In this document: one piece after another, positions 1-10,915 of the stretch | How positions within the stretch are numbered: the first letter of the stretch is position 1 | How the letters are laid out: every line of letters begins with the position of its first letter | Assembly: GCF_030546755.1 (NCBI RefSeq) | Contig: NZ_JAUOPE010000013.1 | Coordinates: 1 to 64,000, forward strand | Direction of reading: 5' to 3' | Source: Colwellia sp. 1_MG-2023 | GTDB taxonomy: Bacteria > Pseudomonadota > Gammaproteobacteria > Enterobacterales > Alteromonadaceae | Length of the DNA stretch: 64,000 bases | Translations under genes and position numbers: made by a program | Notes under the pieces: generated by a model | What the model was told of the DNA's origin: nothing | Database searches by the model: none | What the model saw: the letters and a program-made list of their open reading frames with translations, nothing else

Positions 1-69
<69 letters not shown>

Positions 70-420
70 TCCGAATGGTTTAAGTGAACTTAAACAAGCC
101 AACAACGTTTTATTTCCGTTATTAAAGAAAGGTTTCACTGCTGTGAAAACGAGGCGTATCTTAAGGATAGTTACCGAATAATGCAAGGCGTTTTGTGAAG
201 TTTTTTGTTATTTATTCCAATAATGAGCTAATTGCTTTTTTTATCAACAATGAGAGGGATATATAAACAATTTAATGCTTATTTTTAAAGCAGTGACAAC
301 GTTCAATAAATATTCCGGTATTTAACCTTGTTTTATAATGATTGCTATATCAGTAATGCCTGTCTTTGTTTATAATCGCGGGCAATACAAATTCGGTCTT
401 TATAGGTCTTGAAAATATAC
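70..420. other. Intergenic region between tRNA-fMet and rlmKL
   Basis: This 351-base AT-rich stretch must hold the promoter of the initiator tRNA (minus) and of rlmKL (plus). I see no convincing ORF, inverted repeat or known riboswitch. The 65-residue minus frame overlapping 345-542 runs into rlmKL and is a shadow. Confidence 0.6.
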
Positions 421-2547
421 ATGCAACAGTTTTTAGCATTAACATCGCCTGGTATTGAAATTCTTTTAGTGCAAGAGTTAAAAGAATTACAAGCAGAACA
501 AATTATACAAAAGCCAGAAGGGGTATATTTTACCTCCACCATTGAGAATGCTTATCATATTTGCTTGTTCTCACGCTTAGCGACTCGTATTTTACTGAAA
601 CTAGGTGAAGGTGATGCTGAAAATAAAGAAGCGTTATACGCAGCGGCAAAAAGTGTTAATTGGTCAGAACATTTTTCATCAGAATGCACCTTTGCCATCG
701 ACTTTGTTGGCGTCTCTGAAAATATAAGAAATAGCCAATTTGGCGCTTTAACTATAAAAGATGCTTTGGTTGATAACTTTAGAGATCAAGGGTTTGATAG
801 ACCTTCTGTTGATAAGCATGACCCTGACATTAGTTTTCAAGCACGACTATTAAAAGAGAAAGTTGCGCTTTATCTCGACTTTTCTGGCCGTAGTTTATTC
901 AAACGTGGTTACCGTCAGCATACTGGTGCGGCTCCTTTAAAAGAACATTTAGCTGCTGCGATTATTCTGCGTTCAGGTTGGCTTGATGACCCTTCAAAAC
1001 CTTTAGTTGATCCTATGTGTGGTTCAGGCACCATCTTAATTGAAGCTGTGTCAATGGCAGCTAATTATGCACCTGGTATCGATAGAGAAAAATGGGGTTT
1101 TTCTCATTGGCAAGGGCACGACGAAGATGTGTGGTTTGAGCAATTAACTCAAGCAAAACATGCTTCACAGTTAGGGTTAGAAAAGCTTAAAACCAAAGTG
1201 TTTGGTGTTGATATCGACAGCCGTGTTTTAAAAACCGCTCAACAAAATGCAAAAAATGCAGGTTTACAACAATTTATTGAATTTTCTTGCAAAGACATTA
1301 ATAAACTAAACAATGCGTTCGGGACAAAAGGAACCTTTTTGTTTAATCCACCCTATGGAGAACGTATCGGTGAATTACCTGAGCTAGTAGAAAACTTTGT
1401 TTTATTGGGCCAAAAATTAAAAGCTCAATTTATTGATTGGCGTATTGCTATTTTAACCGCAAATACTGAACTATTAACATTAATGAAATTAGCCAGTTTT
1501 AAACGCTATAAATTTAAAAATGGTCCTTTAGATTGTCAATTTGCTTTATATAACATTGATGAAAAGCAAGCAGCAGGACACAGTAATGATGTAGAGTTTG
1601 AACAAAAAGATTCAGCATTTGCTAACCGCTTGTCAAAAAATAAGAAAAATTTAAAGAGTTGGCTTAAGAAAGAACAAATAGCGTGTTATCGGATTTATGA
1701 TGCTGATATTCCTGAATACAATGTAGCTGTTGATGTATATGGTGATTATCTTGTTATTCAAGAATATGCCGCACCAAAAACCATTGATGAAGCTAAAGTT
1801 ACTAAACGATTACAAGAAGTGATTTATTTTGCGCCTAAAGTGCTCAATGTGCCGACCGAAAAAGTAGTTTTGAAAACAAGAGCAAAACAAAAAGGCAGTA
1901 ATCAGTACCAAAAAGTATCAGAGAGTAAACAGTCTATCGTTTTGACTGAATACGGCGCAAAATTAAAAATAAATGTTTGGGATTACCTCGATACTGGTTT
2001 GTTTCTTGATCATCGTAAAACTCGTCAAATGGTTGCGAAAAAAGCCAAAGGTAAATCGTTATTAAACCTTTTTGCTTACACTGGCTCTGTTTCGTTACAA
2101 GCTGCACTGCATGGTGCTGAATCTATCACTACGGTTGATATGTCTAATACCTATCTTAACTGGGCTCAAGACAACTTCACTTTAAATAATTTATCGGGTC
2201 ATAAATATCAATTTATTCAAGCAGATTGTTTAAAGTGGTTGAAAGCAAATAGCCAAACATTTGATATCATTTTTATTGATCCTCCCACTTTCTCAAACTC
2301 TAAAAGAATGGAAGATAGTTTTGATGTACAACGTGATCATATTAAGGTGATTACGGATGCTTTAAAATCATTATCACAAGGCGGTGAAATTATTTTTACT
2401 AACAATAAACGTAATTTCAAAATGGACAGTGACGCCATCGCTCAACTTGGCTTAACGGCAAAAAATATTAGTGATATAACCCGTGATAAAGACTTTGAAC
2501 GCAATAAACATATCCATAATAGTTGGTTGATCTGTAGAAAGAGTTAA
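421..2547 (+). CDS. rlmKL: Bifunctional 23S rRNA methyltransferase RlmKL
   Basis: Fused enzyme that makes m2G2445 (RlmL half) and m7G2069 (RlmK half) in 23S rRNA. An N-terminal THUMP region is followed by the first Rossmann methyltransferase, with DPMCGSGT (about residue 197) and catalytic NPPYGER (about 309). The second has LNLFAYTGS and IDPPTFSNS (about 620). At 708 residues it matches the usual fused gammaproteobacterial length. I chose ATG 421 (MQQFLALTSPG) over the in-frame TTG at 409, because family members begin right before the F-A-x-T-x-G segment. A glutaredoxin-like gene starts 5 bases after the stop and uup follows, a common gammaproteobacterial arrangement. Confidence 0.96.
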   Translation: MQQFLALTSPGIEILLVQELKELQAEQIIQKPEGVYFTSTIENAYHICLFSRLATRILLKLGEGDAENKEALYAAAKSVNWSEHFSSECTFAIDFVGVSENIRNSQFGALTIKDALVDNFRDQGFDRPSVDKHDPDISFQARLLKEKVALYLDFSGRSLFKRGYRQHTGAAPLKEHLAAAIILRSGWLDDPSKPLVDPMCGSGTILIEAVSMAANYAPGIDREKWGFSHWQGHDEDVWFEQLTQAKHASQLGLEKLKTKVFGVDIDSRVLKTAQQNAKNAGLQQFIEFSCKDINKLNNAFGTKGTFLFNPPYGERIGELPELVENFVLLGQKLKAQFIDWRIAILTANTELLTLMKLASFKRYKFKNGPLDCQFALYNIDEKQAAGHSNDVEFEQKDSAFANRLSKNKKNLKSWLKKEQIACYRIYDADIPEYNVAVDVYGDYLVIQEYAAPKTIDEAKVTKRLQEVIYFAPKVLNVPTEKVVLKTRAKQKGSNQYQKVSESKQSIVLTEYGAKLKINVWDYLDTGLFLDHRKTRQMVAKKAKGKSLLNLFAYTGSVSLQAALHGAESITTVDMSNTYLNWAQDNFTLNNLSGHKYQFIQADCLKWLKANSQTFDIIFIDPPTFSNSKRMEDSFDVQRDHIKVITDALKSLSQGGEIIFTNNKRNFKMDSDAIAQLGLTAKNISDITRDKDFERNKHIHNSWLICRKS

Positions 2548-2552
2548 GGTTG

Positions 2553-2804
2553 ATGACAATTAAATATCATATATACAGTAGTGAAGGCTGTCATTTGTGC
2601 GAACAAGCGGTTGAACTTTTTTTGAGGACTTCACAACACAAATACCTAAAAGTGATTGATATTGTAGATAACCCATTAAATCAAGAAAACTTAGTAGAAC
2701 TTTACGGTATTCATATTCCAGTTCTAGAGCGATTATCAGACAAGCAAAAGTTATTTTGGCCATTTGATATCAGAGAAATTACCGCGTTTATTCAAAATAA
2801 TTGA
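2553..2804 (+). CDS. Glutaredoxin-like family protein
   Basis: A small thioredoxin-fold protein of 83 residues. Residues 1-20 contain beta1 and the redox motif GCHLCEQA (CxxC), and a cis-Pro segment, HIPVLER, sits near residue 53. This is the DUF836/glutaredoxin-like family often found between rlmKL and uup. It starts 5 bases after the rlmKL stop, so the two are probably co-transcribed. ATG 2553 is taken in preference to the overlapping TTG at 2550. The physiological partner is unknown; a disulfide or thiol-transfer role is inferred from the CxxC. Confidence 0.85.
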   Translation: MTIKYHIYSSEGCHLCEQAVELFLRTSQHKYLKVIDIVDNPLNQENLVELYGIHIPVLERLSDKQKLFWPFDIREITAFIQNN

Positions 2805-2870
2805 TTAAGTTCAGAACGTAGAGTTAAGTAACGCAAGTAAATAATTAAATAAATAGAGTTAAACGTTAGT

Positions 2871-4787
2871 ATGGAATTGATTCGTATTAGCCAAGGTGAA
2901 TTAGCCTTTGGCGAAGATAGTATTTTAGATAAAGCTGAATTAACCATTAAAACTGGTGAAAGAGTTTGTTTAGTTGGGAAAAATGGCGCAGGCAAATCGT
3001 CATTAATGAAAGTATTGATGGGCAAACAAACGTTAGATGATGGCACTATGCTGATCTCTAATAATGTTAAGTTAGCTATGCTTGAGCAAGATCCTCCAGA
3101 ATCTTGCGCGATGACGGTGTTTGATTATGTCGCTCAAGGCGTTGAAGAAAACGCTGAGTTAATAAAGCAATATCATGCGGTAATTCATTTAATTGATGAA
3201 GACCCGTCTGAAGAAAACTTGAATAAACTAGCAAATGTCCAACAACAACTTGATCAAGCGAATGCTTGGCAAGATGAACAACGTATTGAAAAAGTACTTA
3301 CAACACTCGCATTGGATGCTGATAAGATGGTGAGTGACTTATCAGGGGGCTGGTTGCGTAAACTTGCATTAGCAAAAGCGCTTGTTTGTGAACCAGATGT
3401 TTTATTACTCGATGAACCTACTAACCATCTTGATATCAGTAGCGTACTTTGGCTTGAACAGTTTTTAAAAGACTTTAAAGGTACCATTATCTTTATCAGT
3501 CATGACAGGGCGTTTATTCGTGGATTATCGACAAGGATCCTTGATTTAGATCGAGGTCAGCTTGTCAGTTACCCAGGTAATTATGATTTATATATTGAAC
3601 AAAAAGCTCATGACTTAGAAGTACAAGCGACTCAAAATGCGCTATTTGACAAACGATTGGCGGAAGAAGAAGTTTGGATAAGGCAGGGGATTAAAGCACG
3701 AAGAACACGAAACGAAGGCCGAGTTAGAGCATTAGAAAAATTGCGTGTAGAACGTCAGCAACGCCGTGATGTGAAAAAACAAGGTGATATAAAAATATCA
3801 GCAGGTGAACGTTCAGGTAAACTAGTATTTGAATCTGAACAATTAAAAATGGCATTTGATGAAAAAATTATTTTTAAAGGCCTAGATTTATTGATCACCC
3901 GCGGCGATAGACTGGCATTAATTGGCGCGAACGGCACAGGTAAGTCGACTTTAATTAAATTACTTATGGAACAACTAAAGCCGACTTCTGGCAAAATGCG
4001 TATCGGGGTAAATCTTGATATTGCTTATTTTGATCAACATCGCGATGCTTTAGATTTAGATATGACAGTTCAAGATACCGTCGCAGAAGGTAAACAAGAA
4101 GTCACCGTTAACGGTAAAACGCGTCATGTACTTGGTTATTTACAAGATTTTTTATTTAGTCCTAAAAGGGCACGAACACCTGTTAGAGCACTTTCAGGTG
4201 GCGAAAAAAACCGCTTATTACTCGCAAGATTATTTTTAAGACCCAGTAACTTATTGATTCTCGATGAACCAACTAACGATTTAGATATAGAAACTTTAGA
4301 GTTATTGGAAGAAGTCGTTGCAAATTATGCAGGAACAGTTATTTTAGTCAGCCATGATCGTGATTTTGTCAATAATTGTGTTAATACTTGCTTGTATTTT
4401 GATGGCAGTGGTCATGTCACACAAATCGTTGGTGGCTACGATGATGTTGATTCATATTTAGCGTTAAAAGATGAACAACGCAAAAAAATGTCTGAAGGTG
4501 TTGATAAACCGGTAGAAAACAGCACCACTAAAGTTTCTGTTGCGGCTAAAACGAAAGTCGTTGCAAAAAAGAAGCTTTCTTTTAAAGAATCAAGAGAGTT
4601 AGAAGCGTTACCAGAGCAAATTGATGAATATGAACAATTAATTTCATCATTACAAGAACAAGTTAATTCAGCTGATTTTTTTAATCAAGACAGTGAAATA
4701 ACTAAAAAAATATTGAACCAGCTTGAAGAAACTGAGTCGAAGCTTGAAGTTGCTTTCGCAAGGTGGCAAGAGTTAGATGAATTATAG
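2871..4787 (+). CDS. uup: ABC-F ATPase Uup
   Basis: A soluble twin-ATPase of the ABC-F family, with no membrane domain. ABC-F proteins act at the ribosome or on branched DNA; uup mutants in E. coli affect precise excision of transposons. The first cassette has Walker A GKNGAGKSS (36-44), signature LSGGW (157-161) and LLLDEPTNHLD (about 178). The second has GANGTGKST (352-360), LSGGE (441) and LILDEPTNDLD (about 462). A charged linker of about 80 residues separates them, and a predicted coiled-coil domain (about 560-638) typical of Uup ends the protein. The length of 638 is normal. It follows the glutaredoxin-like gene by 66 bases. Confidence 0.95.
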   Translation: MELIRISQGELAFGEDSILDKAELTIKTGERVCLVGKNGAGKSSLMKVLMGKQTLDDGTMLISNNVKLAMLEQDPPESCAMTVFDYVAQGVEENAELIKQYHAVIHLIDEDPSEENLNKLANVQQQLDQANAWQDEQRIEKVLTTLALDADKMVSDLSGGWLRKLALAKALVCEPDVLLLDEPTNHLDISSVLWLEQFLKDFKGTIIFISHDRAFIRGLSTRILDLDRGQLVSYPGNYDLYIEQKAHDLEVQATQNALFDKRLAEEEVWIRQGIKARRTRNEGRVRALEKLRVERQQRRDVKKQGDIKISAGERSGKLVFESEQLKMAFDEKIIFKGLDLLITRGDRLALIGANGTGKSTLIKLLMEQLKPTSGKMRIGVNLDIAYFDQHRDALDLDMTVQDTVAEGKQEVTVNGKTRHVLGYLQDFLFSPKRARTPVRALSGGEKNRLLLARLFLRPSNLLILDEPTNDLDIETLELLEEVVANYAGTVILVSHDRDFVNNCVNTCLYFDGSGHVTQIVGGYDDVDSYLALKDEQRKKMSEGVDKPVENSTTKVSVAAKTKVVAKKKLSFKESRELEALPEQIDEYEQLISSLQEQVNSADFFNQDSEITKKILNQLEETESKLEVAFARWQELDEL

Positions 4788-4812
4788 CAAGAAGTGAGAG
4801 TACAGTAGTTAA

Positions 4813-6567
4813 ATGAATAAATTTTTTAAATCAGTATTAACCCTTGGTATAAGTAGTGCTTTAACTGCTTCTTCAGTCAATGCTGCAACTTATCAAATAA
4901 TTGATAAAGGTGCCGCAGAAAAACTGAAATACACATATTCTCAGCAAGAGAATAATATCGGGGAAATGGCCATATCAGGTACAGATGTTTATAACTTCCC
5001 CGTATTGTTTCAATATTTAGATGAAGACGATTTAGATAACATCGTTTACTTAGCAAATACTCAACATGAAAGTATCCATGAACTTGAAGATATTGAAGAT
5101 GAAGATGCTTTAAGAGCGGGAACACCTACAGCGAACGATTTATCTTGGGCGATTCAATTTCTAAAAGGCAAGAACGCAGATTCTTATTATCAAAAATATG
5201 GCGATATCATTGCCATGACAAACTTTGGTGGTGAGTCGGTTGAATTTACTGTGTTTGATCAATACTTTGAAGGAACTGAAACTTATACACGTTCAACCGT
5301 TGATTATATTAACGGTGTTACTGACCAAGGTTGGATTTACGGTAATGGCTCAGCACCATTTTTACCGGTAGATTTTACTGAAAGTGATGGTGATGAGGTA
5401 ACTTTCTGGGTCAGTGAGTTTACCACACGTGGTTTCCTATCTACTGATCAAGGTCAAACCATTATTCCAATTATGCCACCAGAGAATAGATATGGTGGTG
5501 AATCGGCTGTTTTACACATAAACAATAACGGTGTTGCTGTTGGTTATGCGAGTACTGTGATCAACGAAGCAGCGCTTGAGTTCATTGAAAGCACGGACGG
5601 TGGTTGTGCTGACGAAGAAAGACTAGAGAATTTGCTTTTTGAAGCCTGTGTACAAACAATCGCTTCAACTATGTACAATACTGAAGCATTTAAATGGAAT
5701 GTTGATGCCTCGGGTGAAATATCAAGTGAAGCGTTAGGTTATCTTGTAACCCCGCATCCTGATGATCAACGACAATTTACTAGTGTTGCACAAGCGATTA
5801 ACAACCATGGTGTTGCCGTTGGTTATTCTACTGGCTGGATTGATGAGAACGAAACTGATCCTAGTGCTACTGAATCAACCAGTACTTATGCCGTCGTCTT
5901 TAAAAATGGTACCGTAACTGATTTTACTGAAGATCATGGTAAATACTTTGAGTCTCGTGCTTATGATATTAACGATGCGGGTATCGCTGTAGGTCACGCT
6001 ACCACAATAAGTAATGGCTCTTATCGTACAAAATTTTACTATGTAGATACTAACGCCGAAAATCCTGAAATGATTTTACCGCAAGGGTATTTTACGGGTT
6101 CAGCCAGTACTGCACGAGCAATAAACGAGCATGGTTTAATTGTTGGCGAAGGTGAAGTTGAAACCCATAACGACAGCACAAGTAACCCTCGTCGTACGAA
6201 TGGTTTTCTATTTGATATCAATACTAATACCTTTACTAATTTAAATGACTTTTTACCATGTCTAAGTGAATATACGATTATTGAAGCGCGTGATATTAAT
6301 GAAAACAATGAAATTTCAGCAACTGCTTTAGTAAAAGTTCACAGAAGAGATTCGAAAGGTGAATTAATGTATAACTCATCAGGTGATCCATTAAAGGAAG
6401 ACGTTGTACGTGCTGTTAAAATGGCTCCTGTTGCCGGGGAAATTGAAGACTGCTCAGAGGTTGAAGATAAAATTGAACGTCAAGGTGCAGGTTTTGGTAC
6501 TTTTACAATATTTTCATTATTTATCTGTGGATTGGCGAGACGATTAAGCATTAAAAATAACATATAA
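4813..6567 (+). CDS. DUF3466 family exported protein
   Basis: A 584-residue exported protein with signal peptide MNKFFKSVLTLGISSALTA... cleaved near SVNA-ATY. The body has repeated segments of the form INxxGxAVGYAT, at about residues 235-245, 330-342, 380-392 and 430-442. These match the DUF3466/HAF-type repeat family of marine gammaproteobacteria. The C-terminus has a Gly-containing stretch (GAGFG), a hydrophobic helix and a basic end (ARRLSIKNN), a variant GlyGly-CTERM tripartite tail that rhombosortase would process. It lies 26 bases after uup, but envelope function suggests a separate role. Its molecular function is unknown. Confidence 0.85.
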   Translation: MNKFFKSVLTLGISSALTASSVNAATYQIIDKGAAEKLKYTYSQQENNIGEMAISGTDVYNFPVLFQYLDEDDLDNIVYLANTQHESIHELEDIEDEDALRAGTPTANDLSWAIQFLKGKNADSYYQKYGDIIAMTNFGGESVEFTVFDQYFEGTETYTRSTVDYINGVTDQGWIYGNGSAPFLPVDFTESDGDEVTFWVSEFTTRGFLSTDQGQTIIPIMPPENRYGGESAVLHINNNGVAVGYASTVINEAALEFIESTDGGCADEERLENLLFEACVQTIASTMYNTEAFKWNVDASGEISSEALGYLVTPHPDDQRQFTSVAQAINNHGVAVGYSTGWIDENETDPSATESTSTYAVVFKNGTVTDFTEDHGKYFESRAYDINDAGIAVGHATTISNGSYRTKFYYVDTNAENPEMILPQGYFTGSASTARAINEHGLIVGEGEVETHNDSTSNPRRTNGFLFDINTNTFTNLNDFLPCLSEYTIIEARDINENNEISATALVKVHRRDSKGELMYNSSGDPLKEDVVRAVKMAPVAGEIEDCSEVEDKIERQGAGFGTFTIFSLFICGLARRLSIKNNI

Positions 6568-6604
6568 AATAAATTTACTCTGTTTTAGTAAATTAACTTT
6601 TATA

Positions 6605-6634
6605 AAATATGCACCTTAGGGTGCATATTTTTTG
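6605..6634 (+). terminator. Rho-independent terminator after DUF3466 gene
   Basis: A hairpin with stem ATGCACC/GGGTGCAT is followed by a run of T. It lies 38 bases after the DUF3466 stop. Confidence 0.85.
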
Positions 6635-6728
6635 TCTAGAGAAAGTGAATCCCTGATCGTTGATATTTGAGAATAAGGTAATATTAATATTTACTAGATA
6701 TTTTTTAATAATTGCAGGAAGTTGGGCA

Positions 6729-6758
6729 TAAAAAAACGCCAATTAAATTGACGTTTTA
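6729..6758 (-). terminator. Rho-independent terminator of gapA
   Basis: On the minus strand, the stem ACGTCAA/TTGGCGT (two wobble pairs) ends in a run of seven T. It is placed about 40 bases beyond the gapA stop. Confidence 0.8.
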
Positions 6759-6796
6759 GAAACTAACTTTTATTGCTTTCTTGAAAAGAAAATTGG

Positions 6797-7801
<1,005 letters not shown>

Positions 7802-7814
7802 TTAATAACAATAA

Positions 7815-7829
7815 TGTAGTAAAATTACA
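7815..7829. promoter_or_regulatory. HexR-like operator upstream of gapA
   Basis: The sequence TGTAGTAAAATTACA is a near-perfect match to the published HexR palindrome TGTAATwwwATTACA. HexR is the KDPG-responsive regulator of central carbon genes in gammaproteobacteria, and gapA is a known member of its regulon. A weaker copy, TGTAATAATATTAAT on the minus strand, lies at 7887-7901. Binding is inferred from the match and the location only. Confidence 0.7.
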
Positions 7830-8031
7830 TTATTTATGAAAAAACTCAAGAAAAAATTGATAAAACCATGAAAAAACCTCGAAATAATTAATATTATTAC
7901 AGTAAAATAAAAATATATTACATTTATTTAACCATATAGCATTTTTTATAAGCAATATAATGTGAAGTCAGCAAATACCATGATAAAATAATCATAATTG
8001 TATAAAAAATAATTTACTCTCTGGATAACAC

Positions 8032-9555
8032 ATGACTCAACAAGAAAACCTGTGTGACATTGGTTTTATAGGCCTTGGTGTAATGGGCAAAAACCTCGTT
8101 TTAAATTTAGCTGATAACGGCTTTACTATTGCAGCATTTGATTTAGACAATGAAAAAGTTGCGGATGCAATAAAACAAGACAAACTAGAAAATAACTCAG
8201 ACAATGAAAGAGTTATTGGCTGTTCGTCCTATACAGAACTTTTATCAAAATTAAAATCACCACATTTAATTGTATTGTCAGTACCTGCTGGAGAGCCTGT
8301 CGATCAAGTATCTGAGAGTTTAATTGGTGCAGGAATTCAGCCTGATGATATTGTTATCGATACAGGGAATAGTTTATGGGTTGATACCGTAGCAAGAGAA
8401 GAAAAATATAAGAATAACTTTATCTTATTTTCTTCTGCTGTTTCTGGCGGTGAAGAAGGAGCTAGGTTTGGTCCTTCATTAATGCCAAGTGGTGCACCAT
8501 ATGCTTGGACGAGAATTAAACCAATTTGGGAAGCGATTGCAGCGAAAGTAGATCCAGTCACAGGTAAGCCATTAGAGCGAACTAAACCTGGAGAGATCAT
8601 CGAACATGGTGAATCTTGTACTACATATATTGGGCCAGCAGGAGCAGGTCATTATGTAAAAATGGTTCATAACGGTATTGAGTATGCTGACATGCAAATC
8701 ATTTGTGAGGCATATCATGTATTACGTGCTGGTTTATCATTATCAACTAATGAAATTGCTGATATTTTCGAACAATGGAATAAAGGGCCATTAGATAGTT
8801 ATTTAATGGAAATTTCTGTTGAAGTACTTCGTCATAAAGACAGTGAAGGGCAACCTTTAGTTGATTTGATTTTAGATAAAGCAGGTCAAAAAGGTACCGG
8901 CCTTTGGACCGCCGTCAGTAGTTTACAAGTTGGGGCGCCTGCACCAACAATAACCCAAGCAGTTTATGCTCGCTCTATTTCATCATTCAAAGACTTAAGA
9001 ATTACAGCTGAACCTCTTTTATCCGGTCCAGAACTCATTTCATTTACCTCTGAATCGAAAAAAGAGTTTATTGATAATTTACATGACGCATTATATTGTT
9101 CAAAAATTTGTGCCTATGCTCAAGGTTTTCAATTAATGAAATTAGCAGAAAAAGAACATGGTTGGCGTTTGAATTTCGCTGGTATTGCCAAAATATGGCG
9201 GGCAGGTTGTATTATCAGAGCCGCATTTCTACAATCAATCACGGATGCTTTTGAAAGAAATGAAGAACTTGAAAGTCTTATAGTAGATGAATTTTTCGCT
9301 AAGCAATTAAGTAATAATCAAATGTCATGGCGTAAAGCGATTGCAAATATTACCTTGATGGGAATACCTGCAGGGGCTTTATCTTCTTCATTATCATATT
9401 ATGATTCTATGCGAACATCTGTTTTACCTGCTAATTTACTACAAGGCCAAAGAGATTACTTTGGTGCCCATACCTTTGAGCGTGTAGATAAACCAAAAGG
9501 TAAAAAGTTTCACGTTCAATGGGGAACAGCTGAGAAAAATATGATCGAGCTTTAA
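8032..9555 (+). CDS. gnd: 6-phosphogluconate dehydrogenase, decarboxylating
   Basis: Oxidises 6-phosphogluconate to ribulose-5-phosphate plus CO2 in the pentose phosphate pathway. The dinucleotide-binding motif [12 protein letters not shown] is at residues 11-22. [12 protein letters not shown] and the catalytic block [18 protein letters not shown], with Lys210, are intact. At 507 residues it is about 35 longer than the E. coli enzyme. Part of the excess is an insertion of about 18 residues just before the catalytic block ([15 protein letters not shown], roughly residues 182-200). It is divergent from gapA, and its stop overlaps the msrB start (TAATG). Confidence 0.94.
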   Translation: MTQQENLCDIGFIGLGVMGKNLVLNLADNGFTIAAFDLDNEKVADAIKQDKLENNSDNERVIGCSSYTELLSKLKSPHLIVLSVPAGEPVDQVSESLIGAGIQPDDIVIDTGNSLWVDTVAREEKYKNNFILFSSAVSGGEEGARFGPSLMPSGAPYAWTRIKPIWEAIAAKVDPVTGKPLERTKPGEIIEHGESCTTYIGPAGAGHYVKMVHNGIEYADMQIICEAYHVLRAGLSLSTNEIADIFEQWNKGPLDSYLMEISVEVLRHKDSEGQPLVDLILDKAGQKGTGLWTAVSSLQVGAPAPTITQAVYARSISSFKDLRITAEPLLSGPELISFTSESKKEFIDNLHDALYCSKICAYAQGFQLMKLAEKEHGWRLNFAGIAKIWRAGCIIRAAFLQSITDAFERNEELESLIVDEFFAKQLSNNQMSWRKAIANITLMGIPAGALSSSLSYYDSMRTSVLPANLLQGQRDYFGAHTFERVDKPKGKKFHVQWGTAEKNMIEL

Positions 9556-9944
9556 TGATGACGAATAAAGATGACTTGTATAAAGATAAATTAAGCGATG
9601 ATGCTTACCGCGTTTGTCGTTTAGCCGCTACCGAACAGCCATTTACGGGTAAATATAATGATCATTGGTTAGAAGGTACTTATCATTGTGCGTGTTGCGA
9701 GCAAGCTTTATTTAAATCTTCAGCAAAATTTAATGCCGGTTGTGGCTGGCCTAGTTTTTTTGAGAGTTTAGATGATCGGGTAAAGTATTTACCTGATCAT
9801 TCTCATGGCATGCAAAGAGTTGAAATTCAATGTGCTTCTTGTGATTCTCATCTCGGTCATATTTTTAATGATGGCCCTGAGCCTACGGGTAAAAGATATT
9901 GTGTTAATTCTTTAAGTCTACATTTTATCGCATCAAAAAATTAA
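9555..9944 (+). CDS. msrB: Peptide-methionine (R)-S-oxide reductase MsrB
   Basis: Reduces methionine-R-sulfoxide in proteins. Two zinc-binding CxxC pairs (HCACCEQ near residue 45 and CASCDSH near 93) frame the signature [18 protein letters not shown] and the catalytic segment RYCVNS near residue 118 follow. It is a single-domain protein of 129 residues with no signal peptide, so it is cytosolic. The first ATG overlaps the gnd stop by one base and a second ATG follows at once, so translation is probably coupled to gnd. Confidence 0.95.
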   Translation: MMTNKDDLYKDKLSDDAYRVCRLAATEQPFTGKYNDHWLEGTYHCACCEQALFKSSAKFNAGCGWPSFFESLDDRVKYLPDHSHGMQRVEIQCASCDSHLGHIFNDGPEPTGKRYCVNSLSLHFIASKN

Positions 9945-9956
9945 CACATATTTGGG

Positions 9957-10760
9957 TTAAAATTTGGGTGACGTGAAGCTCGCATTGATAATTTTGTCTA
10001 AAGTGGTTTCAGCCACTTTATTTAAAAAATTCACATCTAGATTATTTAACTGCACGTAGTTATCTAAAGTACTTTGAGAAAGACTGGTATCTTCAGGCAT
10101 ATATAATTGTAAAACCCTCAACCAAATATAGGATTGCTTTGGTTGTTTTTTATCAGCAAATATAGAGGATAGCGACTTAAATATTTCTGGGTTAACTTCA
10201 CTTTCAAGCTTATTAAGTTCTAAAGCATGAAAGAGTAGTTGTAAGGTTTTATCTTGATCCCTTTTAATATAGTACGTAGCAAGTTCGTATTGAGATTCAG
10301 GTGTCTCTAGCACTTTTGTCCCTTCGAGTGCTAAAAACTTCTCTAACGCTTGTTCGTTTAAATATCGAGTCCAATGAAAATAGAGGAGACGCGGATGCTC
10401 AGAATCACGGGTTAGCTCTGCTATCTCTTCAATGCGCTGCCTTGCTTTCATCATGTTTTCTATACGGCGGGTTTGCTTTTCTTTTAACTTAATATGTTCA
10501 ATTTTAGAGGCGTGGCTTACACAGGTATTATAGTTTTCATAGGCAATTAACTGATTAAACTGCTGAATATCACCCGGTTTGATTTTATAATCAATATTGG
10601 CTTTACCTACCGCAATTCTCTCTCTTTTACACCAAGAGTCTTCATGAAATTCACCGCAAATCTCTGGGTTTTGCTCACACAATTGAGCAAAGCTAGGGCC
10701 CGAATCACAAGCTGAAACTAAGAACAATAAAATAATAAGTGTTATGGATGACGTTTGCAT
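9957..10760 (-). CDS. DUF2989 family lipoprotein
   Basis: A 267-residue putative lipoprotein. From the ATG at 10760 it has a compact signal peptide, MQTSSITLIILLFLVSAC, whose lipobox ends at Cys. The frame extends upstream to ATG 10817, but this adds 19 residues that would make an unusually long n-region. The start of the mature part is Cys-rich (CDSGPSFAQLCEQNPEICGEF), followed by a helical region that resembles TPR-like DUF2989 proteins of Shewanella and Colwellia. Its function is unknown. It is convergent with msrB, 12 bases apart. Confidence 0.75.
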   Translation of the reverse strand: MQTSSITLIILLFLVSACDSGPSFAQLCEQNPEICGEFHEDSWCKRERIAVGKANIDYKIKPGDIQQFNQLIAYENYNTCVSHASKIEHIKLKEKQTRRIENMMKARQRIEEIAELTRDSEHPRLLYFHWTRYLNEQALEKFLALEGTKVLETPESQYELATYYIKRDQDKTLQLLFHALELNKLESEVNPEIFKSLSSIFADKKQPKQSYIWLRVLQLYMPEDTSLSQSTLDNYVQLNNLDVNFLNKVAETTLDKIINASFTSPKF

Positions 10761-10915
10761 ATGTAAGCTTAACCTAATCTTGATAAATTTTATGTAACCT
10801 ATGGCGAAATGTTTCATGTTCCATTACAATACGCACCGCATTTCACTATTGTGAATTATTACTATAATTTATAATAGTACATCGTTCAATTGACTGAAAT
10901 AAAAAGGTTTACGCA

